Below are positions 17,029 through 26,601 of a stretch of 64,000 nucleotides of DNA, piece after piece. The first letter of the stretch is position 1; every line of letters starts with the position of its first letter. The notes beneath the pieces are model-generated. The model did not search any database. It was not told where the DNA came from and saw nothing but the letters and a program-made list of their open reading frames with translations. The DNA is from DTU015 sp964641455 (GTDB lineage Bacteria > Bacillota > Sulfobacillia > Fermentithermobacillales > Fermentithermobacillaceae): assembly GCA_964641455.1 (NCBI GenBank), contig CAZXLH010000003.1:25169-89168 (forward strand). The letters run 5' to 3'. The translations under genes were made by a program, and so were the position numbers.

Positions 17029-17863
17029 TACCTCTTGCCTCCTTTCTTTTGGAGAGGAAGTACTGAACGTTGCCGACTATCACAAAAAGTACAATTAGCA
17101 AGTGAGTTAGGCTCTGAGCATCCATACCTACAGTGGCAGTACCGGGTGTATTGATCAATTGTTCATATTCGGCGGCCCCTTTCATGCCTGCGAGCATGCC
17201 GGTAAGCTGGCCTGATTGAAACAAAGGCATGCTTTCAGGGATACTCACAGCAAAACACGCCCCGGTAACCGGAACTCCCAATGGAACCCCAATCATCTTT
17301 ACGTAAACTGAAAGCCCCTCGCCGAGTGACCCAATTGAGGCAGCCAAAGCTACATCCTTCAGAGATTTCACTTCTTGCATAAGCGGCATGGCTTCTAGCC
17401 GTTTTCCATAAAAGTCAACTCCGTTTGCCGCATTGATGATATCAACACCCATGGCTTCAAAAAACACGTTGCCCGAACCCTTGTAACCCAAATTAACCCA
17501 ATCTTCACCGTATTTCTTATCAGGGAAGTCAGGCAATACAACATCCATAGCCCTTTCAAGCAAACTCCCTGACTCTGCTGTAATCCCTGCAGAAAGCACC
17601 TTGATATCCCTGGAAAAACAATGTCTGATTAAGGCAATCGCTGCAGGTTCCATTTCAGCCAAGGAAGATGCATAATAGTCAAAACCGATATAGACCGTTT
17701 TTCCGGATGGAATTGTATCGACGAAATCATATAGCACTTGGGTTTCCTTGCTAATTGGAATGGGCAGCCCGATAGGAGAAATAATGGCATATGCTACACA
17801 CATAATAATCAAAATATATAGAACATAATCCATCCGCCTGTCATTGGTTCCAGCCGTGTTCAT
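17021..17863 (-). CDS. Membrane-anchored protein of unknown function, uncharacterised module
   Basis: A 280-residue protein with one hydrophobic segment near the N-terminus (about 12-32) and one near the C-terminus (about 253-270) around a soluble domain. The soluble part has SGKTVYIGFDYYASS, YGEDWVNLGYKGSGNVFFEAMG and GQLTGMLAGMKGAAEYE. Its layout (short TM, soluble domain with a conserved GxxVYIG-type strand, C-terminal TM) parallels the DUF6754 protein encoded two genes upstream, so the two may be distant relatives. Start has GGGAGGT upstream. No catalytic motif was recognised. Confidence 0.72.
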   Translation of the reverse strand: MNTAGTNDRRMDYVLYILIIMCVAYAIISPIGLPIPISKETQVLYDFVDTIPSGKTVYIGFDYYASSLAEMEPAAIALIRHCFSRDIKVLSAGITAESGSLLERAMDVVLPDFPDKKYGEDWVNLGYKGSGNVFFEAMGVDIINAANGVDFYGKRLEAMPLMQEVKSLKDVALAASIGSLGEGLSVYVKMIGVPLGVPVTGACFAVSIPESMPLFQSGQLTGMLAGMKGAAEYEQLINTPGTATVGMDAQSLTHLLIVLFVIVGNVQYFLSKRKEARGNG

Positions 17864-17882
17864 AACCTTTACCTCCCTTTGC

Positions 17883-18495
17883 TTAATCGGCGCCCAAATG
17901 CCTGCGCTCTATCCCTAGCATGATTCTAAAAGCCTGGGATACAGCACCTATGGAAGCACCCAAAATTATGCCCCTCATGCCTGCGGTATTGGGAACATCC
18001 AAGATCCATCCGGAAATCTTGGGAATGGTTTTTGATATGGTTGCACCTATCGGCGCTTGCCCTAACATGACTATGACACCTGCAACAAGCAGCAAAGTAG
18101 CTTCGAAGTTTTTTGCACGGAACGCTCTGTAAGAAGCGGAACCAATGTAAAACACCAATATCGAATACATTGTTCCATCCAACGGCACAATTACATTATT
18201 ATAGATATAGCCAAGCCCCGGCCCTTGATGGCCTCCGAAAAGCCCTACACCTAAGGTTACATAGACGGAAAAGAAGGATACTCCTCCAATACCGGCCGCG
18301 TTTCAAGGAAATATTTTTGGTATGGATACGCGTGAGGTTAATTACACCTAACATACATCCGACTGCACTTACTATAAGGAACCAATTATCCAAAGTAGAC
18401 TTGACGGTAACGGCTACGGGAATTGTAAAGTAATATGCCATGGCATAAATTATGCCGGCACAAAAGGTTATGGCTAACGGTAATTCACGTCTCAA
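17883..18495 (-). pseudogene. Frameshifted multi-pass membrane protein of the uncharacterised module
   Basis: Two overlapping frames together make one ~204-residue membrane protein. The N-terminal part starts at a TTG (18495) with AAGGAGG and reads MRRELPLAITFCAG... to about 18305. The C-terminal part continues in another frame as AAGIGGVSFFSVYVTLGVG...ERRHLGAD to the stop at 17883. The frame changes near 18298-18306 (CTTGAAACGCGGCC), where the second frame is blocked upstream by a TGA. Both halves are hydrophobic and intact, so this is either a recent one-base mutation or a sequencing error. Flanking genes in the module are intact. Confidence 0.75.
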
Positions 18496-18512
18496 GAGTA
18501 CTCCTCCTTTCG

Positions 18513-19289
18513 TCAGATTTTAAGCACATTGACCAAAGTTTCGCTTCCGGTAAACATAAATATCGCACCTATAGCCGTTATCACAATCATTGCCACTTTC
18601 ACAAAATCAGCCACAATCAAGCTTCCTATCAGTACAGGCTCCTCTGAGATATAAGCCGAAGCAGCATAAATTTCTTCGCCAATAAGACAATAGTCACACG
18701 CCGCCACGAAAAACGGGATTTGATGCGTGTTCGCCGTACCGGCGATTTGTATTGCTCCAATCTCATAGCCTGTTTGAGCAAAAATGAGAGATTCTGCCCA
18801 AAAAGCACCTATGGCAATATTGGTGGCCACTCTTTCCCTGCGCATGATCCCTGTTACGCCTGTCGCATAACCGAACTGGTTATCGGTAAGAAATCGTACA
18901 TCATCAGGATTAAAAGCATCCGGTTTGTTCTCAGTAAGATAAGCGTTCTTGATTATTTCCTCAGATAAGGTATGCACCAAAACCTTGTTGTTGCTCATGA
19001 TAAGCGGAACATCATTTCTGGCACATTTCCTGGCGACATAGTCCAAAATAGCCATTGAGGCCATAGTCTGAGCCTCATTAACATCGCTGATTCCCGGGGA
19101 AAAGTGCACAGGCCTACCCATCTCCGTTGCCCGGCCAATGGCCTCATCCAGGGCATCCAAACCACTCACTCGCCTGATAGACGGCAGTTTCCGGCCCTTT
19201 CTGGCACGGCCGATATAAAATACGAGGGATATACAGAAAATCAACTGAGTCACAAAAGCCATGGTTTGTCCCTTAGCAATCAACGCCAC
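18513..19289 (-). CDS. DUF6754-type membrane-anchored protein, first gene of the uncharacterised module
   Basis: A 258-residue protein with a TM segment at about residues 8-25 and another at about 222-245. The intervening domain includes GRPVHFSPGISDVNEAQT, MASMAILDYVARKCA, AIQIAGTANTHQIPFFVAACDY and LIGEEIYAASAYISEEP. I associate this with the DUF6754 family, whose function is unknown. GTG start with AGGAGG 6 nt upstream. It leads a four-gene membrane module transcribed toward hypE/hypD. A decayed relative lies at about 53761-54195. Confidence 0.75.
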   Translation of the reverse strand: MALIAKGQTMAFVTQLIFCISLVFYIGRARKGRKLPSIRRVSGLDALDEAIGRATEMGRPVHFSPGISDVNEAQTMASMAILDYVARKCARNDVPLIMSNNKVLVHTLSEEIIKNAYLTENKPDAFNPDDVRFLTDNQFGYATGVTGIMRRERVATNIAIGAFWAESLIFAQTGYEIGAIQIAGTANTHQIPFFVAACDYCLIGEEIYAASAYISEEPVLIGSLIVADFVKVAMIVITAIGAIFMFTGSETLVNVLKI

Positions 19290-19776
19290 TATAATCCTCC
19301 TCTCACATTAATTAACAAGGCAACCGCTTGCTATCCACGACACTTCTCAGCACAATCTGTACACAGACAAGTCACGGAGATATATTTGAAACCAATAAGA
19401 CTGCACGGTAAATAAAGCAAACAGAAACTTGTAAGCGATTCCCCCCTTTCGATTTGCTTAAGCGGATCACACCGACGCAAAACCAAGGGCCTGAGATTGT
19501 GGTATGTTTATCGCTGCAGGTGGTTGTAGCATAATAGGAATGACTGTTTTTACCATTCTGCGGAGCTATATAACATTCCTGCCAGGACTTAATAAATATT
19601 CAGCTTAGTTTGAAGATATTTGCCTGATCAGAAAATGTTACAATATGGTTGGCCTGACGTATCATATATAGGCCTGCTCTGTGCATCAACATGTTGCAAC
19701 CAGGTTCACCATGTTTGCAGAAGCAGCCACTAAGCCCGAACCTGAAACGCAACAAGGTTCAAGGGGAGGAATCACC
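19290..19776. other. Divergent intergenic region
   Basis: About 490 bp separate the minus-strand membrane module from the plus-strand DUF2207 gene. Promoters for both should lie here, but I see no convincing -35/-10 pair, RNA gene or strong hairpin. Confidence 0.4.
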
Positions 19777-21489
19777 GTGAAATTAAGATACATGTCTCTA
19801 CAGCAAGAAGGGGTAAATCCCATAACGGATTTTGGCCGGAAAAGGATAGTGTCAAAACGCCCCTTGCAAATTGCTGTAGTTTCTTTTCTGTTTGTTTTGT
19901 GCTTTTTCTTATTCCCCCGTGTCGCCTTTGGAGCCTTTAGATACTATATTCCAAAGCAGCAAGATCAACTTACCGTTAATGAAGACAGTTCTGTTGGATT
20001 AATACGGTATTTTGAGTTTGCAGTAGACCAAAGTTCTACTGATTCAGGCACCGAGATTTGGATAGGGCTTCCCACTTCAAGAACTCAGGTATCGTCGGTA
20101 ACTGATGATAAGGGGAATAACGTTACTTTTAAAACCCAAATATCAGGCGGTGATTACACCCTGATTTTGACCGGGTTTGACGCCATAGAACCGGGAAAGG
20201 CTAAAGGGTTTACAGTTGAAGCGGTTATCCCAGAGTTCTTGTTTCCGGATTCTGAAAATGAAGGGTACGCCACAATGAAGTATATACCCGGGTGGTGGTC
20301 ATCTCAAGTTAAAGTGCAAGATATTGCAGTAATCTTACCGGGTGGCGTGGAAAAAGACGAGATAAAAACGGGAACCGGCGAATGGGACGGAATCGCCCAA
20401 ACCGAGTCAGGGGCTTATGTGGTTACATGGCGCTTTGAAAACCTGGGAGCAGGCGAAAAAGTATCCGTCAACATTGGGATTCCCGATACGTACGTGACAC
20501 TGCCGGTGAAGGAAGAACCTGTACCGGTAATTCCTCCCGAGCCACTTCCTTCTCACCGGGTACCCGGCATTGGGCATTCAGGTAATTTTGGCGCCATCTT
20601 TGGCTTATTTGCAGTAGCTGTCATTGTGATTGTGGCAATAGGCATAGCCACCGGAATGAAAGAAGATTACTCACCGCCCCGGGTAAGCATGGAAGGGATA
20701 GGCGTCAACGAAACCCTGTCTCCTGTTGAAGTTTCCATACTTTTGAGGCAACCGCCTGAGAAAACCATGACACTGCTTTTGTTCTCACTTATTAAGAAAG
20801 GAATAGTAAGAGCATATTCAACTGAACCCTTAAGACTGTCTGTTCATTACGAAAGGGACTTATCAGAAGTTGAAGAACTCTTCTTGAAAGCCATTGACAG
20901 AAATACAGGAGAACTTGATCAAACAAAACTCACTTACGTTTTCAGATTCATGGCTGCTTCTGTAAATGAGAAAATGAAGCCTTACTGCCGAAAAGACACA
21001 GAAGCTTTCTACCGCGGGCACATAGCGAATCTTTGGGCTGAGGTTAGGGCGGCAAACACACCCGAGTTGAAACTTGAGTCTTTTGACAAGAATCTTCTGT
21101 GGCTCATTCAAGACGAAATTAAACTTAAGGAATCTGAAAGCATTTTTGATTCCGAACAGAAAAAAGCAGCCTGGTGGCCCAATTGGTGGCTCATGGGCTT
21201 TCCTTACGGAAGAGGATATTTCGGCATTCACTGGTGGCCTATGGCAATGTATCACTCGTTTACAGGCATCTCAAGCGGCATAATACATGGCAACGAAGAA
21301 AAGTACAGGAAAATTACTGAGTCAGTGTTTACCCCGGCCAGGCCTGTGCCTGCCAGGAGCATTTTCGGCGGCAAAAGCGGCGGAACAAGCCATCACGGAG
21401 GATTTACCCCTCCCAGTTGTGCATGTGCTTGCGCCTGTGTTTCCTGTGCCTGTGCATGTGCTTGTGCAGGCGGTGGGGGATGCACTTAG
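19777..21489 (+). CDS. DUF2207 family membrane/surface protein
   Basis: This ~570-residue protein starts with an N-terminal signal segment (VVSFLFVLCFFLFPRVAFGAF), then an extracellular beta-rich DUF2207 domain, a TM helix near FGLFAVAVIVIVAIGIATG, and a cytoplasmic region ending in an unusual Cys/Ala tail (SCACACACVSCACACAC). That tail is typical of DUF2207 proteins of Firmicutes. GTG at 19777 is taken as start because GGGGAGG precedes it; the frame extends upstream to 19681 without a ribosome site. Function is unknown. It is followed closely by a DUF1294 gene on the same strand. Confidence 0.85.
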   Translation: MKLRYMSLQQEGVNPITDFGRKRIVSKRPLQIAVVSFLFVLCFFLFPRVAFGAFRYYIPKQQDQLTVNEDSSVGLIRYFEFAVDQSSTDSGTEIWIGLPTSRTQVSSVTDDKGNNVTFKTQISGGDYTLILTGFDAIEPGKAKGFTVEAVIPEFLFPDSENEGYATMKYIPGWWSSQVKVQDIAVILPGGVEKDEIKTGTGEWDGIAQTESGAYVVTWRFENLGAGEKVSVNIGIPDTYVTLPVKEEPVPVIPPEPLPSHRVPGIGHSGNFGAIFGLFAVAVIVIVAIGIATGMKEDYSPPRVSMEGIGVNETLSPVEVSILLRQPPEKTMTLLLFSLIKKGIVRAYSTEPLRLSVHYERDLSEVEELFLKAIDRNTGELDQTKLTYVFRFMAASVNEKMKPYCRKDTEAFYRGHIANLWAEVRAANTPELKLESFDKNLLWLIQDEIKLKESESIFDSEQKKAAWWPNWWLMGFPYGRGYFGIHWWPMAMYHSFTGISSGIIHGNEEKYRKITESVFTPARPVPARSIFGGKSGGTSHHGGFTPPSCACACACVSCACACACAGGGGCT

Positions 21490-21505
21490 TTATAGTTATC
21501 AGGTC

Positions 21506-21820
21506 ATGCCCATAGATACGAAACTACTGGATGGGGGAATTATCATTACCGACCAACTTAATTCAATGTGGCTGCTCATAACATATAATATCTTTGCCTG
21601 TGCATTGATGGGCTATGATAAGTACCAAGCCTTCCGCCGGCGGCGGCGAATACCGGAAAAGACGCTCTTTGCTGTAGCCCTTACCGGCGGCAGCTTGGGG
21701 ATCTTAGCCGGCATGTTTTTCTTCCGCCACAAAACCAGACACTTGAGTTTTAAGTTGGGAATACCGGCAATTCTGGTGCTACAAGTATGGTTACTGTGGT
21801 ATTGCCGGACCGGACACTAA
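21506..21820 (+). CDS. DUF1294 family small membrane protein
   Basis: This 104-residue protein has a hydrophobic start (SMWLLITYNIFACALMGYDKYQAF), a basic loop (RRRRRIPEKTLFAVALTGGSLGILAGMFFFRHKT) and a final TM segment (GIPAILVLQVWLLWY). These are the hallmarks of DUF1294 (YncB-type) proteins. The ATG at 21506 lies 17 nt after the DUF2207 stop; an upstream extension overlaps DUF2207 in another frame and is rejected. No known activity. Confidence 0.82.
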   Translation: MPIDTKLLDGGIIITDQLNSMWLLITYNIFACALMGYDKYQAFRRRRRIPEKTLFAVALTGGSLGILAGMFFFRHKTRHLSFKLGIPAILVLQVWLLWYCRTGH

Positions 21821-21943
21821 GGATGGGCCTGGTTTTCCGTTTGCCAACCGCGTACCAGGTCCAAAAGTCGAGATATGAAAGCAATGGTAATGATCCAATT
21901 CAACCTTTTACCCCATACCGCATTTCGCCGGTTACCTGCAGAC

Positions 21944-23410
21944 TTACCTGTAGATGCTGGCTCCGGGCCTGCGTTCCAGGGGACAACCTCCGCCACATAG
22001 GTCGAGTTCCTCGCATGAGATACATTCCTCAGGAAGCACAGGGAAATCAGGGTGTGTGACAACCCCCGGAATTCTCCGTTTTCTCAACGCCTGAGCCAAT
22101 CGATGATTCCAAATATCCGGAAACTGATCTGTAAGCGCATTGCCTATAGATTTGTAATATGACTGGCACGGCATCACGTTGGCGTCAGGTTCAATGGCCA
22201 TAACAGTGCTTGCGGCCGAACACGTCTTAACACCCAGGGCAAGATCCACCGGGTTCAATTCCTTGTAACAAGTCGGCGTATACCATATAAACGGGAAATC
22301 TTCATCTGCCGATACCTTAATCACTTCGTCTAAAAGATCCTTTAGCTCCTCAGGTTCAAGCCCTTCATGTGACACTCCGCGGCCTGAACGTATCAAAGCA
22401 TTGAGGCCGAATTTTTTCACGCCAAGGGTTTTTATGAATCTTATTGTCTCAATAACCGAATCTTTATTATCCCTGGTTATGGTGGTATTAGTGGTTGTGT
22501 ATATCCTTGACGCTGCATTCCTTATGCCGTCTACCGTTTCAGCCCATGCACCCTCCACCCCTACCATCTTGTCGTGAACCTCAGGGCTGAGTGATTCAAG
22601 TGTGACCTGGGCAAAATCCAACCCGGCTTCGGCCAATTCCGCAACTCTTGGCCCGGTAAGAAGCCTGCCATTGGTGATAAGGCCGGTAATAAGGCCGCTG
22701 TCTTCAGCATGTTGCACCAAAACATCAATACCATCTCTTAACAGCGGTTCCCCGCCTGTAAATACTACTGTAGGAACTCCCCAATCAGATAACCTGTCGA
22801 TAATTTGCTTCCACGAGTTTATGGAAATCTCCCGTGTACTGTGAGGCCCGCCTGCATAGCAATGGCTGCAATTGTTCTGGCACCTATAGGTGAGAATCAG
22901 ATCGCATCTGTATGGAGCGGAAAGTTCAACTGACAACGGATCTATGCGCCTTACTTCGAATTCCGAAAACGGGCACATGCCTCCTTCAGCAACAGCAATC
23001 ACCGAACCCCAGAGCCTTTCCCAATCAGGTGCAGCCCGGCTCTCTTCCACCTTAAACTTGCGCCTTATTCTCCTTATCACCCTGGGAGCGAGCGCCGTGC
23101 CAACCTCCCGCGGATTGGAAATATCAATTGAGTTCAAACTTACATCAGGGGTTTTACCCAAGATTCTGGCTAGCAGGCCCGGGGAAGCCGCTGCGCCTGT
23201 GCCTACTCCAAATCCTTCTCCGGATTCTTCCCGCCCGCTCCCGGCAATGGCCAGCCTTTCGTATTCATCAAAGAAAGCCTCAAAATAAGCCCTGGCTATA
23301 TTATCAAGAAACAAAGCAGCCTGAGCATTAATTATCAGAACTCCGGTTTTGTCAGCCTCTCTTCGCAAGTGGAGTTTCAAATCACCTATCCGGATCTTTA
23401 GCATAAACAC
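21944..23410 (-). CDS. Radical SAM protein with C-terminal SPASM domain
   Basis: A 488-residue protein. The N-terminal ~160 residues are unassigned. The radical SAM core starts at YRCDLILTYRCQNNCSHC (C-x3-C-x2-C) followed by VVFTGGEPLLRDG. The C-terminal SPASM-like region has CSAASTVMAIEPDANVMPC and EECISCEELDLCGGGC, which would bind auxiliary Fe-S clusters. Such proteins modify peptides or other macromolecules, but no precursor peptide is visible near it. It is convergent with the DUF1294 gene and upstream of the first 53-bp array. Exact substrate cannot be given. Confidence 0.88.
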   Translation of the reverse strand: MFMLKIRIGDLKLHLRREADKTGVLIINAQAALFLDNIARAYFEAFFDEYERLAIAGSGREESGEGFGVGTGAAASPGLLARILGKTPDVSLNSIDISNPREVGTALAPRVIRRIRRKFKVEESRAAPDWERLWGSVIAVAEGGMCPFSEFEVRRIDPLSVELSAPYRCDLILTYRCQNNCSHCYAGGPHSTREISINSWKQIIDRLSDWGVPTVVFTGGEPLLRDGIDVLVQHAEDSGLITGLITNGRLLTGPRVAELAEAGLDFAQVTLESLSPEVHDKMVGVEGAWAETVDGIRNAASRIYTTTNTTITRDNKDSVIETIRFIKTLGVKKFGLNALIRSGRGVSHEGLEPEELKDLLDEVIKVSADEDFPFIWYTPTCYKELNPVDLALGVKTCSAASTVMAIEPDANVMPCQSYYKSIGNALTDQFPDIWNHRLAQALRKRRIPGVVTHPDFPVLPEECISCEELDLCGGGCPLERRPGASIYR

Positions 23411-23450
23411 CGCACCCTTTCTTTATGGCAATGCGCCCGGGCTCGCTGAA

Positions 23451-23525
23451 ACACCGGGGACGGTCCTAAATGTTTCATCCTAAAACATCAGGGACGAAAC
23501 ATCAGGGACGGTCCTAAACGTTTCA
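23451..23525. repeat. Short imperfect repeats around GGGACGGTCCTAAA
   Basis: The stretch has GGGGACGGTCCTAAATGTTTCA and a second copy reading CAGGGACGGTCCTAAACG, with a partial GGGACGAAACATC copy between them. Similar GGGACGGTCC-type intergenic elements occur in some clostridial genomes. No gene is present in 23411-23700. Confidence 0.5.
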
Positions 23526-23716
23526 ATCTCATTCCGCGTCTTTACCTGTGCAATTCATTCCAACGTCCGACTACTATTCTACTATGAAACATTAGACATT
23601 GGGGAAGGTCGATGGACAATGATTTCGTTACCTTATACTCTTAATAGCCCCCTAATATGCCAACGCCAGGCTTGCCTGAGAGCCAGCCTGCAAAACGAGG
23701 CTCAACCAGGGCTCCT

Positions 23717-24117
23717 TGGTACAGGTGGCGTACCACCCACCAGTGATTGTGCCTCGGACGGTGCTGAATGGTACACGTGATGTACCACTCACCAGGTGAT
23801 TGTGCCTCGGACGGTGCTGAATGGTACACATGGCGTACCACTCGGCAGGTGATTGTGCCTCGGACAGTGCTGAATGGTACACGTGGCGTACCACTCACCA
23901 GGTGATTGTGCCTCGGACGGTGCTGAATGGTACACGTGATGTACCACTCACCAGGTGATTGTGCCTCGGACGGTGCTGAATGGTACACGTAGCGTACCAC
24001 TCGGCAGGTGATTGTGCCTCGAACAGTGCTGAATGGTACACGTGGCGTACCACTCGGCAGGTGATTGTGCCTCGAACAGTGCTGAATGGTACACATGGCG
24101 TACCACTCGGCCTATGA
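23717..24117 (+). repeat. 53-bp tandem repeat array A1 (8 copies)
   Basis: Units begin at 23717, 23769, 23822, 23875, 23928, 23981, 24034 and 24087; all spacings are 53 bp except the first, which lost one base. Each unit carries a palindromic core of the type TGGTACACGTGGCGTACCA followed by CTCACCAGGTGATTGTGCC and TCGGACGGTGCTGAA. Copies differ by a few bases. The whole unit is conserved, so there are no spacers. Open frames through it are repeat artefacts, since 53 is not a multiple of 3. Array A2 at 50819-51365 is the same family in reverse orientation. Confidence 0.95.
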
Positions 24118-24165
24118 TTTTGCAGTTAACTAAGCCTAGTCAGGCGGGAACAACATAGGCCGTAA

Positions 24166-24426
24166 GGGCATGAGCCAGAGTGGCACAAAGAACACGAGGC
24201 GGCATTTGAGCTAGCTCAAAACGAAGCAAAGCGGCGCTTCCATCGTTGCCCTAAATGCACCAGATGGGTGTGCGAAAACGACTGGAACGAACAGACAGCC
24301 CTTTGCACTGAGTCCGCTCCCAGGGAGGCCGTAGAAGTTGCCGCTGCCAGGGCTCCAAAAATGGTCGACGACATACAAGACAAACCAGGGTTGACTCCTG
24401 ATACCTCGAAAGCCTCATTTACCTGA
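24166..24426 (+). pseudogene. Zinc-ribbon protein remnant
   Basis: The plus frame reads GHEPEWHKEHEAAFELAQNE, then KRRFHRCPKCTRWVCENDW and QTALCTES, which looks like real coding sequence for a zinc-ribbon protein (CPKC, later C...C). It is blocked upstream by an in-frame TAA, has no plausible start, and ends at TGA 24424-24426. A Ser follows the last CTE where a fourth zinc Cys might be expected. I take it as the C-terminal remnant of a decayed gene beside the repeat array. Confidence 0.5.
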
Positions 24427-24601
24427 CGGCAGCAAACGATAAAACCCAAGAAATAATTTTACTTTAGCACCAAAAACATTATAATTAATTGCAGTTGATT
24501 CAGATAAGGCTTTGTGGCCCACTGCATCATTGATGACCAAAGTGCCGGTAAAGCCAGGAATGGCCTTTTAGCCATAGTTGGCACTGAAAGCGGGGCTCGG
24601 C

Positions 24602-25687
24602 ATGGCTGATACCATCCTACAGCTAATTCATATTGAAAAGAGTTTTGCCAATTCAAAGGTTCTTAACGGCATTGACCTTAGGGTCCGCAAAGGCGAGTTC
24701 CTTACCCTATTGGGCCCTTCAGGTTGCGGCAAAACAACCACGCTGCGCATAATTGCAGGCCTGGAGACACCTGACAGAGGACGCGTCCTAATTGAAGGCA
24801 AAGATGTAACCTACGAAGAACCGAACAAACGAAATGTTAACATGGTATTCCAGAATTACGCCCTGTTTCCGCACATGAATGTAGAACAAAACATCGGATA
24901 CAGCCTACGGCTACGACGAGTTGATAAGGCAAGCATCAGAAAAACCGTTCAAGATGCACTGGAACTTGTACAACTTGAGGACTTTGAAAAACGGATGCCA
25001 AATGAACTGTCAGGCGGCCAGCAACAACGTGTAGCTATTGCAAGGGCAATCGTCAACCAGCCTGCGCTTTTGCTGTTAGACGAACCTCTTGGTGCTCTGG
25101 ACCTTCAGTTACGGCGCCAAATGCAAACAGAACTCAAACGACTGCAAAAAAGATTAGGCGTTACCTTTGTATACATTACCCACGATCAAGAAGAAGCCTT
25201 GAACATGTCAGATCGCATTGCAGTCATGCGCAATGGCAAGTTTGAGCAAATCGATACACCGTCAGAAGTATATGATCGGCCCAAAACAAGTTATGTAGCC
25301 AGATTTGTCGGTTCTGCCAACATCCTCAGAGGCAAAGCCTCCAACGTGAATAATCAACTGGTTGAGTTTCAGAATGAAAATGGAACCACGCTGGTCTCTA
25401 CACAAGGGGCACACATTGCATCCGGGCAGACTGTTACCATTGCTGTACGCGGTGAAATAATAGAATTGGCTCCGGACGTTCCCATGCATTCTGCGGGCCT
25501 TCGGGCCATAGTAAAAGAAAAGCGCTTTGCAGGAGGGGTACTCCAGGTCATAGTAGCCCTGGCTGACGGCAGCGAACTGGTTTCCAAGTACCATGGTATC
25601 GATCTTCCCTTTGCTCCTGGCGATCGGGTTATTGCAACCTGGCAACCGGACGATGCAGTTCTTGTTGATCTGGAGGATACAGCATGA
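24602..25687 (+). CDS. potA: Spermidine/putrescine ABC transporter ATP-binding protein
   Basis: This ~361-residue ABC ATPase shows Walker A GPSGCGKTT, signature LSGGQQQRVAIARAI, Walker B ALLLLDEPLGALD and the H-loop ITHDQEEAL. The C-terminal third is a TOBE domain typical of PotA. ATG at 24602 is preferred over an upstream TTG at 24578. It overlaps potB by 4 nt. It powers polyamine uptake together with the next genes. Confidence 0.93.
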   Translation: MADTILQLIHIEKSFANSKVLNGIDLRVRKGEFLTLLGPSGCGKTTTLRIIAGLETPDRGRVLIEGKDVTYEEPNKRNVNMVFQNYALFPHMNVEQNIGYSLRLRRVDKASIRKTVQDALELVQLEDFEKRMPNELSGGQQQRVAIARAIVNQPALLLLDEPLGALDLQLRRQMQTELKRLQKRLGVTFVYITHDQEEALNMSDRIAVMRNGKFEQIDTPSEVYDRPKTSYVARFVGSANILRGKASNVNNQLVEFQNENGTTLVSTQGAHIASGQTVTIAVRGEIIELAPDVPMHSAGLRAIVKEKRFAGGVLQVIVALADGSELVSKYHGIDLPFAPGDRVIATWQPDDAVLVDLEDTA

Positions 25688-26601
25688 AACAATCTTCTAC
25701 CATTCCCGTGATCTCCGGGAAACCCAGGCCAAAGATCAATGCCAAAACCAATAAGAAGGTAGATGCGGCGTTTTTGACCGTAATGCCCCTTTATGTTTTT
25801 ACACTGCTTTTCGTAGCAGGCCCGTTAGTTTACATGGTTATACTCAGTTTTTTGAAGCGGGCTGAAATATGGGGGATTGTACACGAGTTCACCTTGGATA
25901 ACTACGCCAATATTTTGGAACCTATTTATTTGAAAACCTTCTGGGAATCTCTCAAACTGGCCGGGCTTACCACTTTGTTGGTCGCTTTAACCGGCTATCC
26001 CTTTGGTTATTTCATGGCGAAACTGACAGCAAAGTGGAAGCAACGGGTTATGTTATTGCTCATGATTCCTTTTTGGACCAGTTCCCTTATACGCCTGTAC
26101 GGTTGGATCATCATTTTTCGGGCTAACGGTACCCTGGACCGGTTGCTCATGGGGCTTAAGATCACCGGTGCCCCTCTCAAGTTACTATACACCTACGCTG
26201 CTGTAGCCGTTGGCATGGTCTACGCTCTGGTTCCGTTCATGATCTTTTCTGTCTACTCAAGCGCCGAAAAACTGGACTGGCAGTTAGTCGAAGCGGCACG
26301 GGATCTTGGCGCTACCCGCTTTCAGGCCTTTTGGACCATATCATTCCGGCTGACTCTGCCAGGGCTTCTGTCCGGTGTTGTTCTTACGTTCATTCCGTCA
26401 ATGGGCTTGTTTTTCATCGCAGACATTCTAGGCGGCAATAAGGTTGTGCTTATAGGCAATCTAATACACGAACAACTCATGAAGGCACGCAACTGGCCCT
26501 TTGCAGCTGCTCTCTCGGTTGTGCTCATGATCCTTACAAGCCTAATGATTGGCTTGTACCGAAAAATCTCCGGGGTAAAGGAGTTGGAAGGCCTGTTATG
26601 A
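25684..26601 (+). CDS. potB: Spermidine/putrescine ABC transporter permease
   Basis: A 305-residue membrane protein with six expected TM helices and the BPD_transp_1 EAA loop at VEAARDLGATRFQAFWTI. An N-terminal basic extension of ~30 residues precedes the first helix. The start overlaps the potA stop. Its stop overlaps the ATG of a 24-codon ORF (26598-26672) that leads into potC. Confidence 0.92.
   Translation: MKQSSTIPVISGKPRPKINAKTNKKVDAAFLTVMPLYVFTLLFVAGPLVYMVILSFLKRAEIWGIVHEFTLDNYANILEPIYLKTFWESLKLAGLTTLLVALTGYPFGYFMAKLTAKWKQRVMLLLMIPFWTSSLIRLYGWIIIFRANGTLDRLLMGLKITGAPLKLLYTYAAVAVGMVYALVPFMIFSVYSSAEKLDWQLVEAARDLGATRFQAFWTISFRLTLPGLLSGVVLTFIPSMGLFFIADILGGNKVVLIGNLIHEQLMKARNWPFAAALSVVLMILTSLMIGLYRKISGVKELEGLL

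Noticed and set aside
21287..21820. 177-residue form of the DUF1294 protein
   Set aside because: The extra N-terminus overlaps the DUF2207 gene in another frame and is low-complexity, so the ATG at 21506 is used.
23641..24096. Repeat-derived protein of about 151 residues
   Set aside because: The period is not a multiple of three, so the same peptide pieces appear in rotating frames; this is an artefact of the tandem repeat. The same applies to frames in arrays A2 and B.
23717..24117. CRISPR array
   Set aside because: The entire 53-bp unit is conserved with no unique spacers, and no cas genes are present.
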